From: Phocaeicola_A sp964580305
GTDB lineage: Bacteria; Bacteroidota; Bacteroidia; Bacteroidales; Bacteroidaceae
Assembly: GCA_964580305.1 (NCBI GenBank)
Contig: CAZOKL010000055.1
Span: 1 to 14,447, forward strand
Reading direction: 5' to 3'
Length of the DNA: 14,447 nucleotides
Position 1 is the stretch's first letter. Each line of letters opens with the position of its first letter. A program made the position numbers and the translations under genes. A model generated the notes under the pieces. It was not told the DNA's origin. It saw only the letters and a list, made by a program, of their open reading frames with translations, and made no database searches. Positions 1-6,866 of this stretch are shown one piece after another.

Positions 1-53
1 AATTCAGCAGATGACTTTTCCCTGATTTATCTTTTTTCAGTGTATATTAGGAT

Positions 54-101
54 TTTAGGAAAATATTCATCATCTTTGCCACGCTAACGTATTTTCCTAA
101 A
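54..101. repeat. Perfect 12-bp inverted repeat around the candidate promoter of the first gene
   Basis: Bases 54-65 (TTTAGGAAAATA) are the exact reverse complement of 90-101 (TATTTTCCTAAA), with 24 bases between. The spacer holds the candidate -7 element CATCTTTG at 71-78. Transcription from that element would begin inside or near the right arm, so the RNA would not carry the whole hairpin. A two-site operator for a dimeric regulator is therefore a better guess than an RNA structure, but this is inference. An upstream gene's terminator is less likely because no T-run follows the hairpin. Confidence 0.6.
71..78 (+). promoter_or_regulatory. Candidate Bacteroidota -7 element before the outer-membrane protein gene
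   Basis: CATCTTTG matches the Bacteroidota -7 consensus TAnnTTTG at five of six fixed bases. It lies 41 bases before the ATG, giving a leader of roughly 35 bases. The -33 region contains only a weak TTTT or TTAG, so the call rests on position and the -7 match alone. Confidence 0.3.
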
Positions 102-119
102 TTAAAAAAACGAGTAATT

Positions 120-692
120 ATGAAGAAAATCTGGAGCATCCTTTTGGTGATAGCCGCCTTGTTTGTGGCAGTGCCTTCACATGCACAATTCCAGTGGGGC
201 GTGCGTGGTGGTGTCAATCTGGCGAAGGCCTCGATTAGCACAGACGCTTTAAAACGCGACAATTTCACCGGTTTTTTCATCGGACCTATGGCTGAGTTTA
301 CCATTCCCCTGGTAGGATTGGGAGTGGATGGCTCGTTGCTCTACTCGCACTCGGGCGTCAAGCTCGACGATGAGTCGCTGAAACGTAACTCCATTGAGAT
401 ACCCATTAACCTGAAATATAACATCGGGTTGGGAAGTTTGCTCGGTGTGTATATCGCCACAGGCCCGCAATTTGGTTTCGGATTGGGCAAAAGTGAGTGG
501 GAGCTGGACAATGGCGACCGTTTTTCCTTCAAGAATTCCAATTTCAGCTGGAACGTCGGAGCCGGACTGAAGCTTATCAGCCATCTGCAAGTGGGGGCCA
601 ATTACAACATCCCGTTGGGAAAAACGGGCGAATATGACTTCTCATCGGCCAAGCTGAGGACGTGGCAAATCTCTTTGGCATACATGTTTTGA
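120..692 (+). CDS. Small outer-membrane beta-barrel protein (PorT/OmpW-like porin family)
   Basis: A 190-residue secreted protein predicted to sit in the outer membrane as a small beta-barrel. Residues 1-22 form a clear signal peptide: MKK, a hydrophobic core, then SHA before the likely cleavage site at Q23. The mature protein is rich in alternating Gly/aromatic strands typical of the Bacteroidota outer-membrane beta-barrel domain (WGVRGGVNLA near the N-terminus, FSWNVGAGLKL, LQVGANYNIPLG) and ends in Phe190, the usual last residue of a barrel recognised by the BAM machinery. The length of about 170 mature residues fits an 8-strand barrel. It stands alone with its own candidate promoter and a downstream terminator, so it is probably monocistronic. 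The inverted repeat over its promoter suggests regulation. The substrate or role is not evident; members of this group are often simply called porin family proteins. Confidence 0.88.
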   Translation: MKKIWSILLVIAALFVAVPSHAQFQWGVRGGVNLAKASISTDALKRDNFTGFFIGPMAEFTIPLVGLGVDGSLLYSHSGVKLDDESLKRNSIEIPINLKYNIGLGSLLGVYIATGPQFGFGLGKSEWELDNGDRFSFKNSNFSWNVGAGLKLISHLQVGANYNIPLGKTGEYDFSSAKLRTWQISLAYMF

Positions 693-714
693 CGATTAAA
701 AGAAGCATAAGCAG

Positions 715-761
715 CGCCTTGAACGATTCGCTGGTGACATTGTTCAGGGCGTATTTTTTTT
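715..761 (+). terminator. Rho-independent terminator after the outer-membrane protein gene
   Basis: CGCCTTGAAC at 715-724 pairs with GTTCAGGGCG at 742-751 (ten pairs, one of them G-T), with a 17-base loop, followed by TA and a run of eight T at 754-761. It lies 22 bases after the stop codon. The stem plus T-run is a standard intrinsic terminator on the plus strand, which separates this gene from the glycosyltransferase that follows. Confidence 0.72.
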
Positions 762-832
762 GCAGGTCGGTGCAGTAATCAGAATAAGAACCCGTTTAAT
801 GGGAAACAACAGCGAATAAAAGAAGAGCTTTT

Positions 833-1624
833 ATGTTGATTTCAGTATTAATTTCCACCTATAACTGGAAAGAAGCACTCGCACTTTGCGTGCGCAGTGT
901 GCTTAGACAAACCGTGCGCCCGGCAGAAATTGTCATTGCGGACGACGGTTCACGTGACGACACACGACAGACAATCGATGCATTGCGCCGGGAAACAGAC
1001 ATCCCCATCACCCACGTGTGGCAGGAAGACCGCGGTTTCCGCAAAACGGAGATACTGAACAAGGGCATCCTGGCGGTGACAAATCCCTATATTATTCAGA
1101 TTGACGGCGATGTTGTTTTGGAACGACATTTCATTGCCGACCACCTCGAGGTGGCCGAACCCGGCTGTTTTGTCTGCGGCAGCCGCGTGGGACTGAAGCC
1201 CGACATGACCGCCCGCTTCCTTCGTGAGGGCGTTGATTTCCGGCCGCCCTTCCTTCAGTTGGGACTGGGCTACGCGCTCAACTCCCTGCGCATCGGCCCC
1301 TTGCGGCGCTATCTTGCCCCTCGTTTCGGACAAAAAGACCTGACCCGTCTGCGCGGATGCAACATGGCCTTCTGGCGTGACGACCTGCTGCGCGTGAACG
1401 GATATAATGAAGACCTCACCATGTGGGGCCAGGAAGACACCGAAATAGCCTATCGGCTCATGCACGCCGGCGTGAGAAAAAAGTTCCTCAAGGCCGGAGG
1501 CGTCGAATATCACCTCTATCATACTCCTGCATCACGCGCCAATCTTGACTATCACAACCACGTGCTGGCCGACGTCATCGACCGCCGGCTTGCCTGGTGC
1601 AAGAATGGAATTGTGAAATCTTGA
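833..1624 (+). CDS. Family 2 glycosyltransferase with a C-terminal galactosyltransferase-type domain
   Basis: A 263-residue cytoplasmic, GT-A fold glycosyltransferase that should transfer a sugar from a nucleotide donor to a glycan or lipid-linked acceptor. The N-terminal GT2 core shows ISTYN (7-11), DDGS (37-40, nucleotide binding) and DGD (91-93, the metal-binding DxD position). The second half has the Glyco_transf_7C-type signature: RGCNMAFWRDDL (174-185) and WGQEDTE (198-204), whose ED usually holds the catalytic base. HLYH lies at 227-230. There is no signal peptide or strong membrane segment. Related Bacteroidota proteins are annotated as general glycosyltransferases. The donor and acceptor cannot be read from sequence. 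The next gene is also a glycosyltransferase on the same strand, 155 bases downstream, so both probably serve one surface glycan such as LPS core or capsule. The start is the first ATG after an A/G-rich stretch (AAAGAAGAG). Confidence 0.9.
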   Translation: MLISVLISTYNWKEALALCVRSVLRQTVRPAEIVIADDGSRDDTRQTIDALRRETDIPITHVWQEDRGFRKTEILNKGILAVTNPYIIQIDGDVVLERHFIADHLEVAEPGCFVCGSRVGLKPDMTARFLREGVDFRPPFLQLGLGYALNSLRIGPLRRYLAPRFGQKDLTRLRGCNMAFWRDDLLRVNGYNEDLTMWGQEDTEIAYRLMHAGVRKKFLKAGGVEYHLYHTPASRANLDYHNHVLADVIDRRLAWCKNGIVKS

Positions 1625-1700
1625 GGGTGAGTGTGCATGCCTTTGGCGCATCATTCCGAACACAAAGGATTAAGACTAAACATAAACTAAACTGCTGAAC

Positions 1701-1731
1701 ATGGCAAAAAGCGCTGTTGTGCGTTTGGCAT
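1701..1731 (+). other. Imperfect hairpin in the gap between the two glycosyltransferase genes
   Basis: ATGGCAAAAAGCGC and GCGTTTGGCAT can fold on each other around a six-base loop (TGTTGT), with a mismatch and a small bulge. No T-run follows, so it is a poor terminator. It could be a leader structure for the next gene, whose ATG lies 49 bases further on. The rest of the 155-base gap contains no recognisable TAnnTTTG element. Confidence 0.25.
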
Positions 1732-1779
1732 AATTCCGTCTTTGAGCCATAAAATACCAACTCAATTATAAAAACATAC

Positions 1780-3975
1780 ATGGAAAAACTAAACATTCTG
1801 TTCTATGCAGAAATTCTGGAACGCGCTCTGCACGACAAAGCATCGCGCACGGGCATCTTCTTCGTGGCCCAAAACGTCGTGAAGCACTTTCTGGAAGACG
1901 CCCGCGTTGAACTCTACGTCTACTGCCGGGCAGGCATCAGGCAAGCACTCAACGACTATTTTCGCCGGGAATTCGGGCGGAACATGGCAGACCGCATGCG
2001 CGTTGAGGGCGATGATTTGGGCGACATGCACGTGTTCCTGTCACCATGCAACATCGTGCCGTCCTATGTCCGTCGCTTCCCCTCGGTCATCTGCTTCACG
2101 GTGCTGCACGACATTATCCCGCTTCTTTTCCCGAAATATTTCTCCGCAGGGTGTGACGGTTGGTTTGCCGACCTCGTGAAGAGCATAAACAAGGACGATT
2201 TTTATTTCGCCGTGTCGCAATACACCAAGAACGACTTTGCCAGATACGTGCCGGACATCGACCCTGAAAAAATCACCGTCACCCATCTTGCGGCCGACAA
2301 ACGCTTCTTTCCCGACCATGACCCTGCCCGTCTGCAAGCCGTCAGGCAGAAGTACGGCATCCCCGAAGGCGCCCGTTTTCTCTTTTCGCTCTGCACGCTT
2401 GAGCCGAGGAAGAACCTGATTCGTGCCGTGAGCGCCTTCATTGCCTTCATCAAGAAGAACCATGTGGACGACATGGTCTACGTGCTCGGCGGCACGGCCT
2501 GGGACGCCTTCATGGGGCGCATCGAGAAGGAGGTGCCCGACTTCCGGCAATATGCCAACCGCATCATACGCACGGGCTATCTGCCCGACGACGAACTCTC
2601 CACGCTCCTCTCGAACGCCGAGTGGTTTGTCTACACCTCGCAATATGAGGGATTCGGCATGCCGCCCCTCGAGGCCATGCAGTGCGGGTGCCCCGTCATT
2701 GTGTCAAACAACTCGTCGCTGCCCGAGGTGACGGGCGACGCCGGGCTGTGTGTGGACTATGAAAGCCTGGAACAGCACATCGAGGCCTATGAGAAATATT
2801 ATTTCAACCCCCGCCTCCGCGAGGAGAACGCGGCCAAGGGCATCGAGCGTGCCCGCCGTTTCACGTGGAAGAAATGCACCGACACCATGATTGAGACGAT
2901 GATGGCCATCGCGCAACGCAAGCGCGAGCAGCCCCTCGTCAGCGTGATTACCGTCACGCGCAATGCCCTCACGGAGCAGCGCGGAGCGCAACTCGCGCAG
3001 TGCCTGGAAAGCGTGCACATGCAGACCTACCGCCATGTGGAGCACATCGTCATCGACTGCTCATCTGCCGACGGCACCTTCGGCCTGCTGAAATCTTATG
3101 AAGAGCGCGGCTGGATACGCCTCTTCTCCGAGCCGGACATGAGCCTCTATGAGGCACTGAACAAGGGCATCGCCTGCGCCCGTGGCACGTATGTCAACTT
3201 CCTTGACAGCCTCGACTTCTTTCATGACAGCCGCGGCATTGAGCTCAGCGTGGCGCAAATCCTCTCCCTGCGGGCCGACTACTCTTATGGCGACACCCTG
3301 CTGCCGGTGGAGAATGAGGCCGAAACCGACACCTGGCGGGGCGACATCCGCAAACTGTCCATGAACATGCACTTCTGCACAGGGACGATGTTTGTGCACG
3401 CCGGCGTGCTGAAGCAGCTCGGGGGCTTTGACACTTCTTATGCCATTGCGGCCGATTCCGACCTCGTGATGCGCATCTGCGAGGCCGGCTACAGGCACAC
3501 GCACGTGAAGTGCAGCTTCCTGACCTCGCGCAGCTACGGCCTTGCCGAGCGGCATTCCGAGGAGGCCCGCGTGGAGCACTCAACGGCTTTCTTCCGGCAC
3601 GTGGGCAGCCGCATCGGGTTCACGCCCTTCGATGCCTACGTCTTGTGGCAGGGACGCCTCTTTGCAGAGCTGTCCGTTGCCCGGCAGATAAGCCTCATCG
3701 GGATGATTCCCCCCGAATATGGCTCGGAATGTCTGATGCAACAACTGACTGAAAACTTAACGACTGGAGGCAAAAACATGTTTTACAATTCACGCTCACA
3801 ACTCTATCTCCTCAGCTTCATCCCCGTGATGCGGCGGAAAGGCAGCTCGAACAAGGTGACTTATGACCTGTTCAGCTTTCTGCGTTTGTTGAAGATTGTC
3901 AAGTATAACAACAAGCGCAAGTATTATCTCTTCGGGTTCATCCCCGTGTGGAAGGTGAAGACCGTCGTCAGATGA
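1780..3975 (+). CDS. Two-domain glycosyltransferase: GT4 (GT-B) fused to GT2 (GT-A)
   Basis: A 731-residue protein with two glycosyltransferase domains in one chain. Residues about 1-380 are a GT4/glycosyltransferases-group-1 domain: LEPRKN at 207-212 and the E-x7-E donor-site motif from E290 to E298 (EGFGMPPLE), followed by GCPVIVSNNSSLPEV. Residues about 386-610 are a GT2 domain: VSVITVTRN at 387-395, DCSSADGT at 426-433 (the usual DxSSxDGT site), EPDMSLYEALNKGI at 451-464, and FLDSLDFF at 474-481 around the metal-binding Asp. It may therefore add two successive sugars. The C-terminal tail carries two copies of a short motif, LYLLSFIPVMRRK (675-687) and YYLFGFIPVWKVK (715-727), which in my recollection is a recurring tail in capsule or LPS glycosyltransferases of Bacteroidota. 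It follows a GT2 gene and ends at a strong hairpin. Sugar specificity is unknown. Confidence 0.9.
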   Translation: MEKLNILFYAEILERALHDKASRTGIFFVAQNVVKHFLEDARVELYVYCRAGIRQALNDYFRREFGRNMADRMRVEGDDLGDMHVFLSPCNIVPSYVRRFPSVICFTVLHDIIPLLFPKYFSAGCDGWFADLVKSINKDDFYFAVSQYTKNDFARYVPDIDPEKITVTHLAADKRFFPDHDPARLQAVRQKYGIPEGARFLFSLCTLEPRKNLIRAVSAFIAFIKKNHVDDMVYVLGGTAWDAFMGRIEKEVPDFRQYANRIIRTGYLPDDELSTLLSNAEWFVYTSQYEGFGMPPLEAMQCGCPVIVSNNSSLPEVTGDAGLCVDYESLEQHIEAYEKYYFNPRLREENAAKGIERARRFTWKKCTDTMIETMMAIAQRKREQPLVSVITVTRNALTEQRGAQLAQCLESVHMQTYRHVEHIVIDCSSADGTFGLLKSYEERGWIRLFSEPDMSLYEALNKGIACARGTYVNFLDSLDFFHDSRGIELSVAQILSLRADYSYGDTLLPVENEAETDTWRGDIRKLSMNMHFCTGTMFVHAGVLKQLGGFDTSYAIAADSDLVMRICEAGYRHTHVKCSFLTSRSYGLAERHSEEARVEHSTAFFRHVGSRIGFTPFDAYVLWQGRLFAELSVARQISLIGMIPPEYGSECLMQQLTENLTTGGKNMFYNSRSQLYLLSFIPVMRRKGSSNKVTYDLFSFLRLLKIVKYNNKRKYYLFGFIPVWKVKTVVR

Positions 3976-3998
3976 CGGCCTCCGCTCCCCCACATGCA

Positions 3999-4044
3999 GC
4001 GCGGGCAGCGCCGGATTCCGCTTGTGAATCCGCGCTGCCCGCGT
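3999..4044. terminator. Large hairpin between convergent genes, probable bidirectional terminator
   Basis: GCGGGCAGCG at 4001-4010 pairs perfectly with CGCTGCCCGC at 4033-4042. After one bulged C (4011), a further seven pairs form between 4012-4018 and 4026-4032 around a seven-base loop. Two more pairs extend the outside. It lies 23 bases after the fused glycosyltransferase stop and 21 bases from the stop of the convergent HU-like gene. There is no clean T-run on either side, only TCGTTTCC on the plus strand. It is very stable and well placed, so termination for both genes is the simplest reading. Confidence 0.6.
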
Positions 4045-4065
4045 CGTTTCCTGTTGGTGGCGTGG

Positions 4066-4566
4066 TCAGAGTCCGTCGCCGTCGCCGTCGTCTTCGCTGC
4101 CGCCTCCGGCATTCTCGTCGTCGCTGTCAAGCCCTTTTGCCTTGCGGTAAGAGGCCATCGAGCCATACTTCACGCCGTCTTCCACCACGCCTTCCAGCTC
4201 AAAGGTGGCGCCCAGGATGGCGTCTTTCAGCTCTTTTGACGGGGTGAAGATGAATTTTGCGTTCTTGAGCATGGTTTTCACATCGAAGTCTTCAATGTTT
4301 GCCACGCCCTTGCTGCCGAATGACAGGCGCAGTTTTCCGAATCCGCCAAAGGTGACAGTGATTCCGCTGAGGATGAGGGGAACGAGTTTTTCAGACGACA
4401 CGTCCATCACGTGCTTGTATTCTCCCTTTGAGAGGGTGGTGTCGGCCACAGCCGTTTTTGCCGTTTCGTCGGCATCCATCACGCCCTTTGATGCAGGAAC
4501 TGCATACCAGAGCTTTTCTTTCGTTTGCGGGTTATACCGCTTTGCGAGGTTGTAATTCGCTTTCAT
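4066..4566 (-). CDS. HU-HIG family DNA-binding protein with acidic C-terminal tail
   Basis: A 166-residue nucleoid-type protein of the HU-like group found in Bacteroidota (HU-HIG). The N-terminus, MKANYNLAKRYNPQTKEKLWYAVP, has the typical opening that substitutes for the start of HU. The core GITVTFGGFGKLRLSFGSKGV (68-88), then DF and FIFTPSKELKD (106-115), matches the HU fold with its beta arm region and closing helix. It should bind DNA as a dimer. About 18 residues at the C-terminus (SDDENAGGGSEDDGDGDGL) are acidic and glycine-rich, encoded by a GC-rich stretch with repeated GTCGCC hexamers on the plus strand. Such tails are common in this family, and in Bacteroidota many copies occur, often near envelope or mobile loci. 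It is convergent with the fused glycosyltransferase. Its upstream region is the 354-base gap containing a 22-nt repeat array and a candidate promoter. Confidence 0.88.
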   Translation of the reverse strand: MKANYNLAKRYNPQTKEKLWYAVPASKGVMDADETAKTAVADTTLSKGEYKHVMDVSSEKLVPLILSGITVTFGGFGKLRLSFGSKGVANIEDFDVKTMLKNAKFIFTPSKELKDAILGATFELEGVVEDGVKYGSMASYRKAKGLDSDDENAGGGSEDDGDGDGL

Positions 4567-4652
4567 GGTGAGTGAATTTTAAAAAGTTATTAATCAGTTA
4601 TTTAACGCTTTCTTTCTATCTTTTCCGATGCCCTTGCGTGCGGGCCGGAAAA

Positions 4653-4762
4653 ATCATGCTCGTGTTTTGGAAAAATCACGGGCAGGACTCGGGCAAATCA
4701 CGGGCGTCTTTTTCTGGAAAGACGGGCATGATTTTTTCGGAACACGGGCATGAAATTTCTGC
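4653..4762. repeat. Tandem degenerate repeat, exact 22-nt period (array A)
   Basis: ACGGGC occurs at 4678, 4700, 4722 and 4744, exactly 22 bases apart. AAATCA occurs at 4651, 4673 and 4695 with the same period. Cutting at 4653, 4675, 4697, 4719 and 4741 gives five 22-base units. A rough consensus is AnCACGGGCnTGnTTTTTC with GGAA at the end; the first unit is the most diverged and the second has an AGGACTCGGGCAA variant in its right half. Bases 4651-4660 and the region around 4724-4735 can also pair as inverted copies (ATCATGC against GCATGAT). The array lies inside the gap upstream of the HU-HIG gene, between its start and the 3' end of the ABC exporter. It lacks the spacer/repeat layout of a CRISPR. 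A second array with the same period lies at 10829-10894. Confidence 0.8.
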
Positions 4763-4804
4763 CTCCTGCCGATGCTTTTCAATGAGCACGCTTGTTATCG
4801 GGGC

Positions 4805-4836
4805 CGAAGATAGGCAATGTATTTTTCATGTGCAAC
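4805..4836 (-). promoter_or_regulatory. Candidate promoter upstream of the HU-HIG gene
   Basis: On the minus strand TATCTTCG (4812-4805) matches TAnnTTTG at five of six fixed bases, and GTTG (4836-4833) lies about 20 bases upstream at the -33 position. Transcription would start near 4798 and carry the 22-nt repeat array in a leader of about 230 bases before the ATG at 4566. A second weaker possibility is TAACTTTT close to the gene. The call is tentative. Confidence 0.3.
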
Positions 4837-4868
4837 TGTTTGGTGAAATTTTTCTCTCTCTGCGATGC

Positions 4869-4909
4869 AAAAACCGCCGCCGAGGCGCGCGGCCCCGGCG
4901 GCGGCTTTT
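4869..4909 (-). terminator. Strong terminator after the ABC exporter
   Basis: CCGCCGCCG at 4874-4882 pairs perfectly with CGGCGGCGG at 4896-4904; after one A-C mismatch three more pairs form inside, leaving a five-base loop. On the minus strand the stem is followed by TTTTT (4873-4869). On the other side TTTT at 4906-4909 also gives the plus-strand reading a T-run. It begins 12 bases after the exporter's stop codon. This is the clearest intrinsic terminator in the window. Confidence 0.85.
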
Positions 4910-4920
4910 CTGTGTGCGGC

Positions 4921-6759
4921 TCACAGTGTCTGCATGTCGTTGAGCTTCTTGTAGTAGCCGTTCAGGGCCAGGAGCTGCTCGTGTGTGCCGCGTTCAACGA
5001 TTTCGCCCTCATAGAGCACGCAGATTTCGTCGGCATTCTTGATGGTGCTCAGGCGGTGTGCGATGGCGATGGTTGTGCGCGACTTCATCAGGCGTTCGAG
5101 CGCCTCCTGCACGAGTCGTTCCGATTCGGTGTCGAGGGCAGAGGTGGCCTCGTCGAGAATGAGGATGGGCGGGTTCTTCAGAATGGCGCGTGCGATGCTG
5201 ACACGTTGGCGCTGTCCGCCGGAAAGACGGCCGCCCCGGTCGCCGATGGTGGTTTCATAGCCCTTTTCGGTCTCCATGATGAAGTCGTGCGCATTGGCGA
5301 TTTTTGCCGCGGCGATGACCTGCTCCATGGTGGCGTTCTCCACTCCGAAGGTGATGTTGTTGTAGAACGTGTCGTTGAAGAGGATGGCTTCCTGGTTGAC
5401 GTTGCCTATGAGCGCGCGCAAACCGGCGATGGACACGTCTTTCACATTCTTTCCGTCAATGAGCAGCTGGCCCTCCTTCACGTCATGATAGCGAGGCACA
5501 AGGTCGACCATGGTCGACTTTCCGGAGCCCGACTGGCCCACGAGCGCAATGGTCTTGCCCTTGGGGACGGTGAGGTTGATGTGTTTCAGCACGGGCCGTC
5601 CAGGGATGTAGCTGAAACTTACGTCGCGAAATTCAATTTGCTTCTCGAAGTTCTCAAGCGGCAACGGGCGTTCCGGCTCCTTGATGGGGTTCTCCGCCTT
5701 CAGAATCATGTCGATGCGCTCCATGCCGCCCAGTCCGAGGGGCACGTTGTAAAAGGCTTTGGCAAACTCCTTCAGCGGGTTGATGATGCTGTAGAGGATG
5801 ACCATGTAGAAGATGAACGTCGCTGCGTCCATCGGCGCATAGTCGGTGTTCAGGATGAGCGAGCCGCCAAACCAGAGCACGATGACGATGACGCACGTGC
5901 CCAGAAACTCGCTCATGGGGTGCGCCGAGCTTTGCCGGATGACCATCTCGTTCATGGCCTGGCGGAATTCGTTGTTGGTTTTTGCAAAGCGGTCGGCCAT
6001 CTTCTTCTCGGCAATGAACGCTTTGATGATGCGCAGTCCGCCCAGCGTTTCGTCAAGTTGCGACATGATGTCGCCCCACTGTGCCTGTGCGGCCGTTGAC
6101 TGCCGCTTCAGTTTGCGGCTCACGATGCCCATGATCCATCCCGCCAGTGGCAGCACCACGATGACGAAGAGGGTCATCTTCCAGCTGATGGTGAACAGTG
6201 TGACGAAGCAGACAAAGAGGGCTATCGGGTTGCGGATGAGCATGTCGATGGAGCTTGTCAGCGAGTTTTCCACCACGGTGACGTCGGCACTCATGCGGGC
6301 AATGATGTCGCCCTTGCGCTCTTCAGAGAAGAAGCTGAGCGGCAGCTTGAGCACCTTGTTGTAGACTTGTATGCGGATGTCGCGCACAATTCCGGTGCGC
6401 AGCGGCACCATCACGGCCGAGGAGGCGAAGTAGCCCGCCGTTTTGAGCAGCGTCATGAAGATGAGTATGCCGCCCATGAGGATGAGGGTGACGAAGGCGC
6501 CGTGCATGGCAATGATTTGCGAGATGTAGTAATAGGCATTGTTGATAATCACGTCTTTGTCAATGTGATTCCAGTCCATCTCCATATATTCGTAGTGTGT
6601 GCTGTCCACCTTGAACAGGATGTTCAGGATGGGTATGATGGCGGCGAATGAAAACACGTTGAGCCATTGTGACACGAAGTTCAGAATGACGGCCCATGTC
6701 AGGTATTTGCGATAGGGCGCAATGTAGCGTCTCATCAAGGAGAAGAACTGTTTAATCAT
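4921..6759 (-). CDS. MsbA-like ABC exporter (fused permease and ATPase)
   Basis: A 612-residue half-transporter that should work as a homodimer in the inner membrane, exporting a lipid or amphipathic compound using ATP. The N-terminal half (about 1-345) is a type-I exporter membrane domain with about six helices (about 22-46, 87-112, 172-192, 194-213, 283-303, 312-330). The C-terminal half is a complete nucleotide-binding domain: Walker A GQSGSGKST (408-416), Q-loop Q456, signature LSGGQRQR (512-519), Walker B ILILDE (532-537), D-loop SALD (540-543) and H-loop H568. All catalytic residues are present. Size and layout match MsbA, the lipid A/LPS flippase, and the neighbouring glycan genes support an envelope role, but multidrug exporters look alike. 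It has its own -7 element upstream and a strong terminator downstream. A 50-residue loop around residues 50-85 between the first two helices is longer than in E. coli MsbA. Confidence 0.93.
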   Translation of the reverse strand: MIKQFFSLMRRYIAPYRKYLTWAVILNFVSQWLNVFSFAAIIPILNILFKVDSTHYEYMEMDWNHIDKDVIINNAYYYISQIIAMHGAFVTLILMGGILIFMTLLKTAGYFASSAVMVPLRTGIVRDIRIQVYNKVLKLPLSFFSEERKGDIIARMSADVTVVENSLTSSIDMLIRNPIALFVCFVTLFTISWKMTLFVIVVLPLAGWIMGIVSRKLKRQSTAAQAQWGDIMSQLDETLGGLRIIKAFIAEKKMADRFAKTNNEFRQAMNEMVIRQSSAHPMSEFLGTCVIVIVLWFGGSLILNTDYAPMDAATFIFYMVILYSIINPLKEFAKAFYNVPLGLGGMERIDMILKAENPIKEPERPLPLENFEKQIEFRDVSFSYIPGRPVLKHINLTVPKGKTIALVGQSGSGKSTMVDLVPRYHDVKEGQLLIDGKNVKDVSIAGLRALIGNVNQEAILFNDTFYNNITFGVENATMEQVIAAAKIANAHDFIMETEKGYETTIGDRGGRLSGGQRQRVSIARAILKNPPILILDEATSALDTESERLVQEALERLMKSRTTIAIAHRLSTIKNADEICVLYEGEIVERGTHEQLLALNGYYKKLNDMQTL

Positions 6760-6793
6760 AGATGTGAGTGTATAAAATTCAAATTAATGGCAG

Positions 6794-6801
6794 CAAAAGT
6801 A
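6794..6801 (-). promoter_or_regulatory. -7 promoter element of the ABC exporter gene
   Basis: On the minus strand the bases read TACTTTTG, a perfect match to the Bacteroidota -7 consensus TAnnTTTG. It lies 34 bases before the ATG at 6759, which predicts a short leader. The -33 box is not clear at the usual spacing; a TTTG sits only 11 bases upstream. The exporter thus probably has its own promoter in addition to any read-through from the O-acetylation genes. Confidence 0.5.
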
Positions 6802-6866
6802 GAAAAAAAAGTCCAAATGACACAGCATGTTGCGTGCTTAAAGCGCGTGCGTCTCTCCTTTCAGCT

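Noticed and set aside
693..800. Possible coding remnant on the minus strand (YALNNVTSESFKALL) over the terminator after the first gene
   Set aside because: It is short, has no start codon, begins just after a TAA, and the same bases form a good terminator.
4066..4130. GTCGCC hexamer repeats as a phase-variable tract
   Set aside because: Only a few imperfect copies that encode the acidic Asp/Gly tail; too short and irregular to expect slippage.
4653..4762. CRISPR array
   Set aside because: The repeats directly abut one another with no unique spacers, the units are degenerate and no cas gene is present.
4792..6099. A 435-codon open frame on the plus strand antisense to the ABC exporter
   Set aside because: It lies opposite a gene with all ABC motifs. 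Its protein has no recognisable domain and is rich in Val/His/Asp as expected from reading GC-rich codons backwards.
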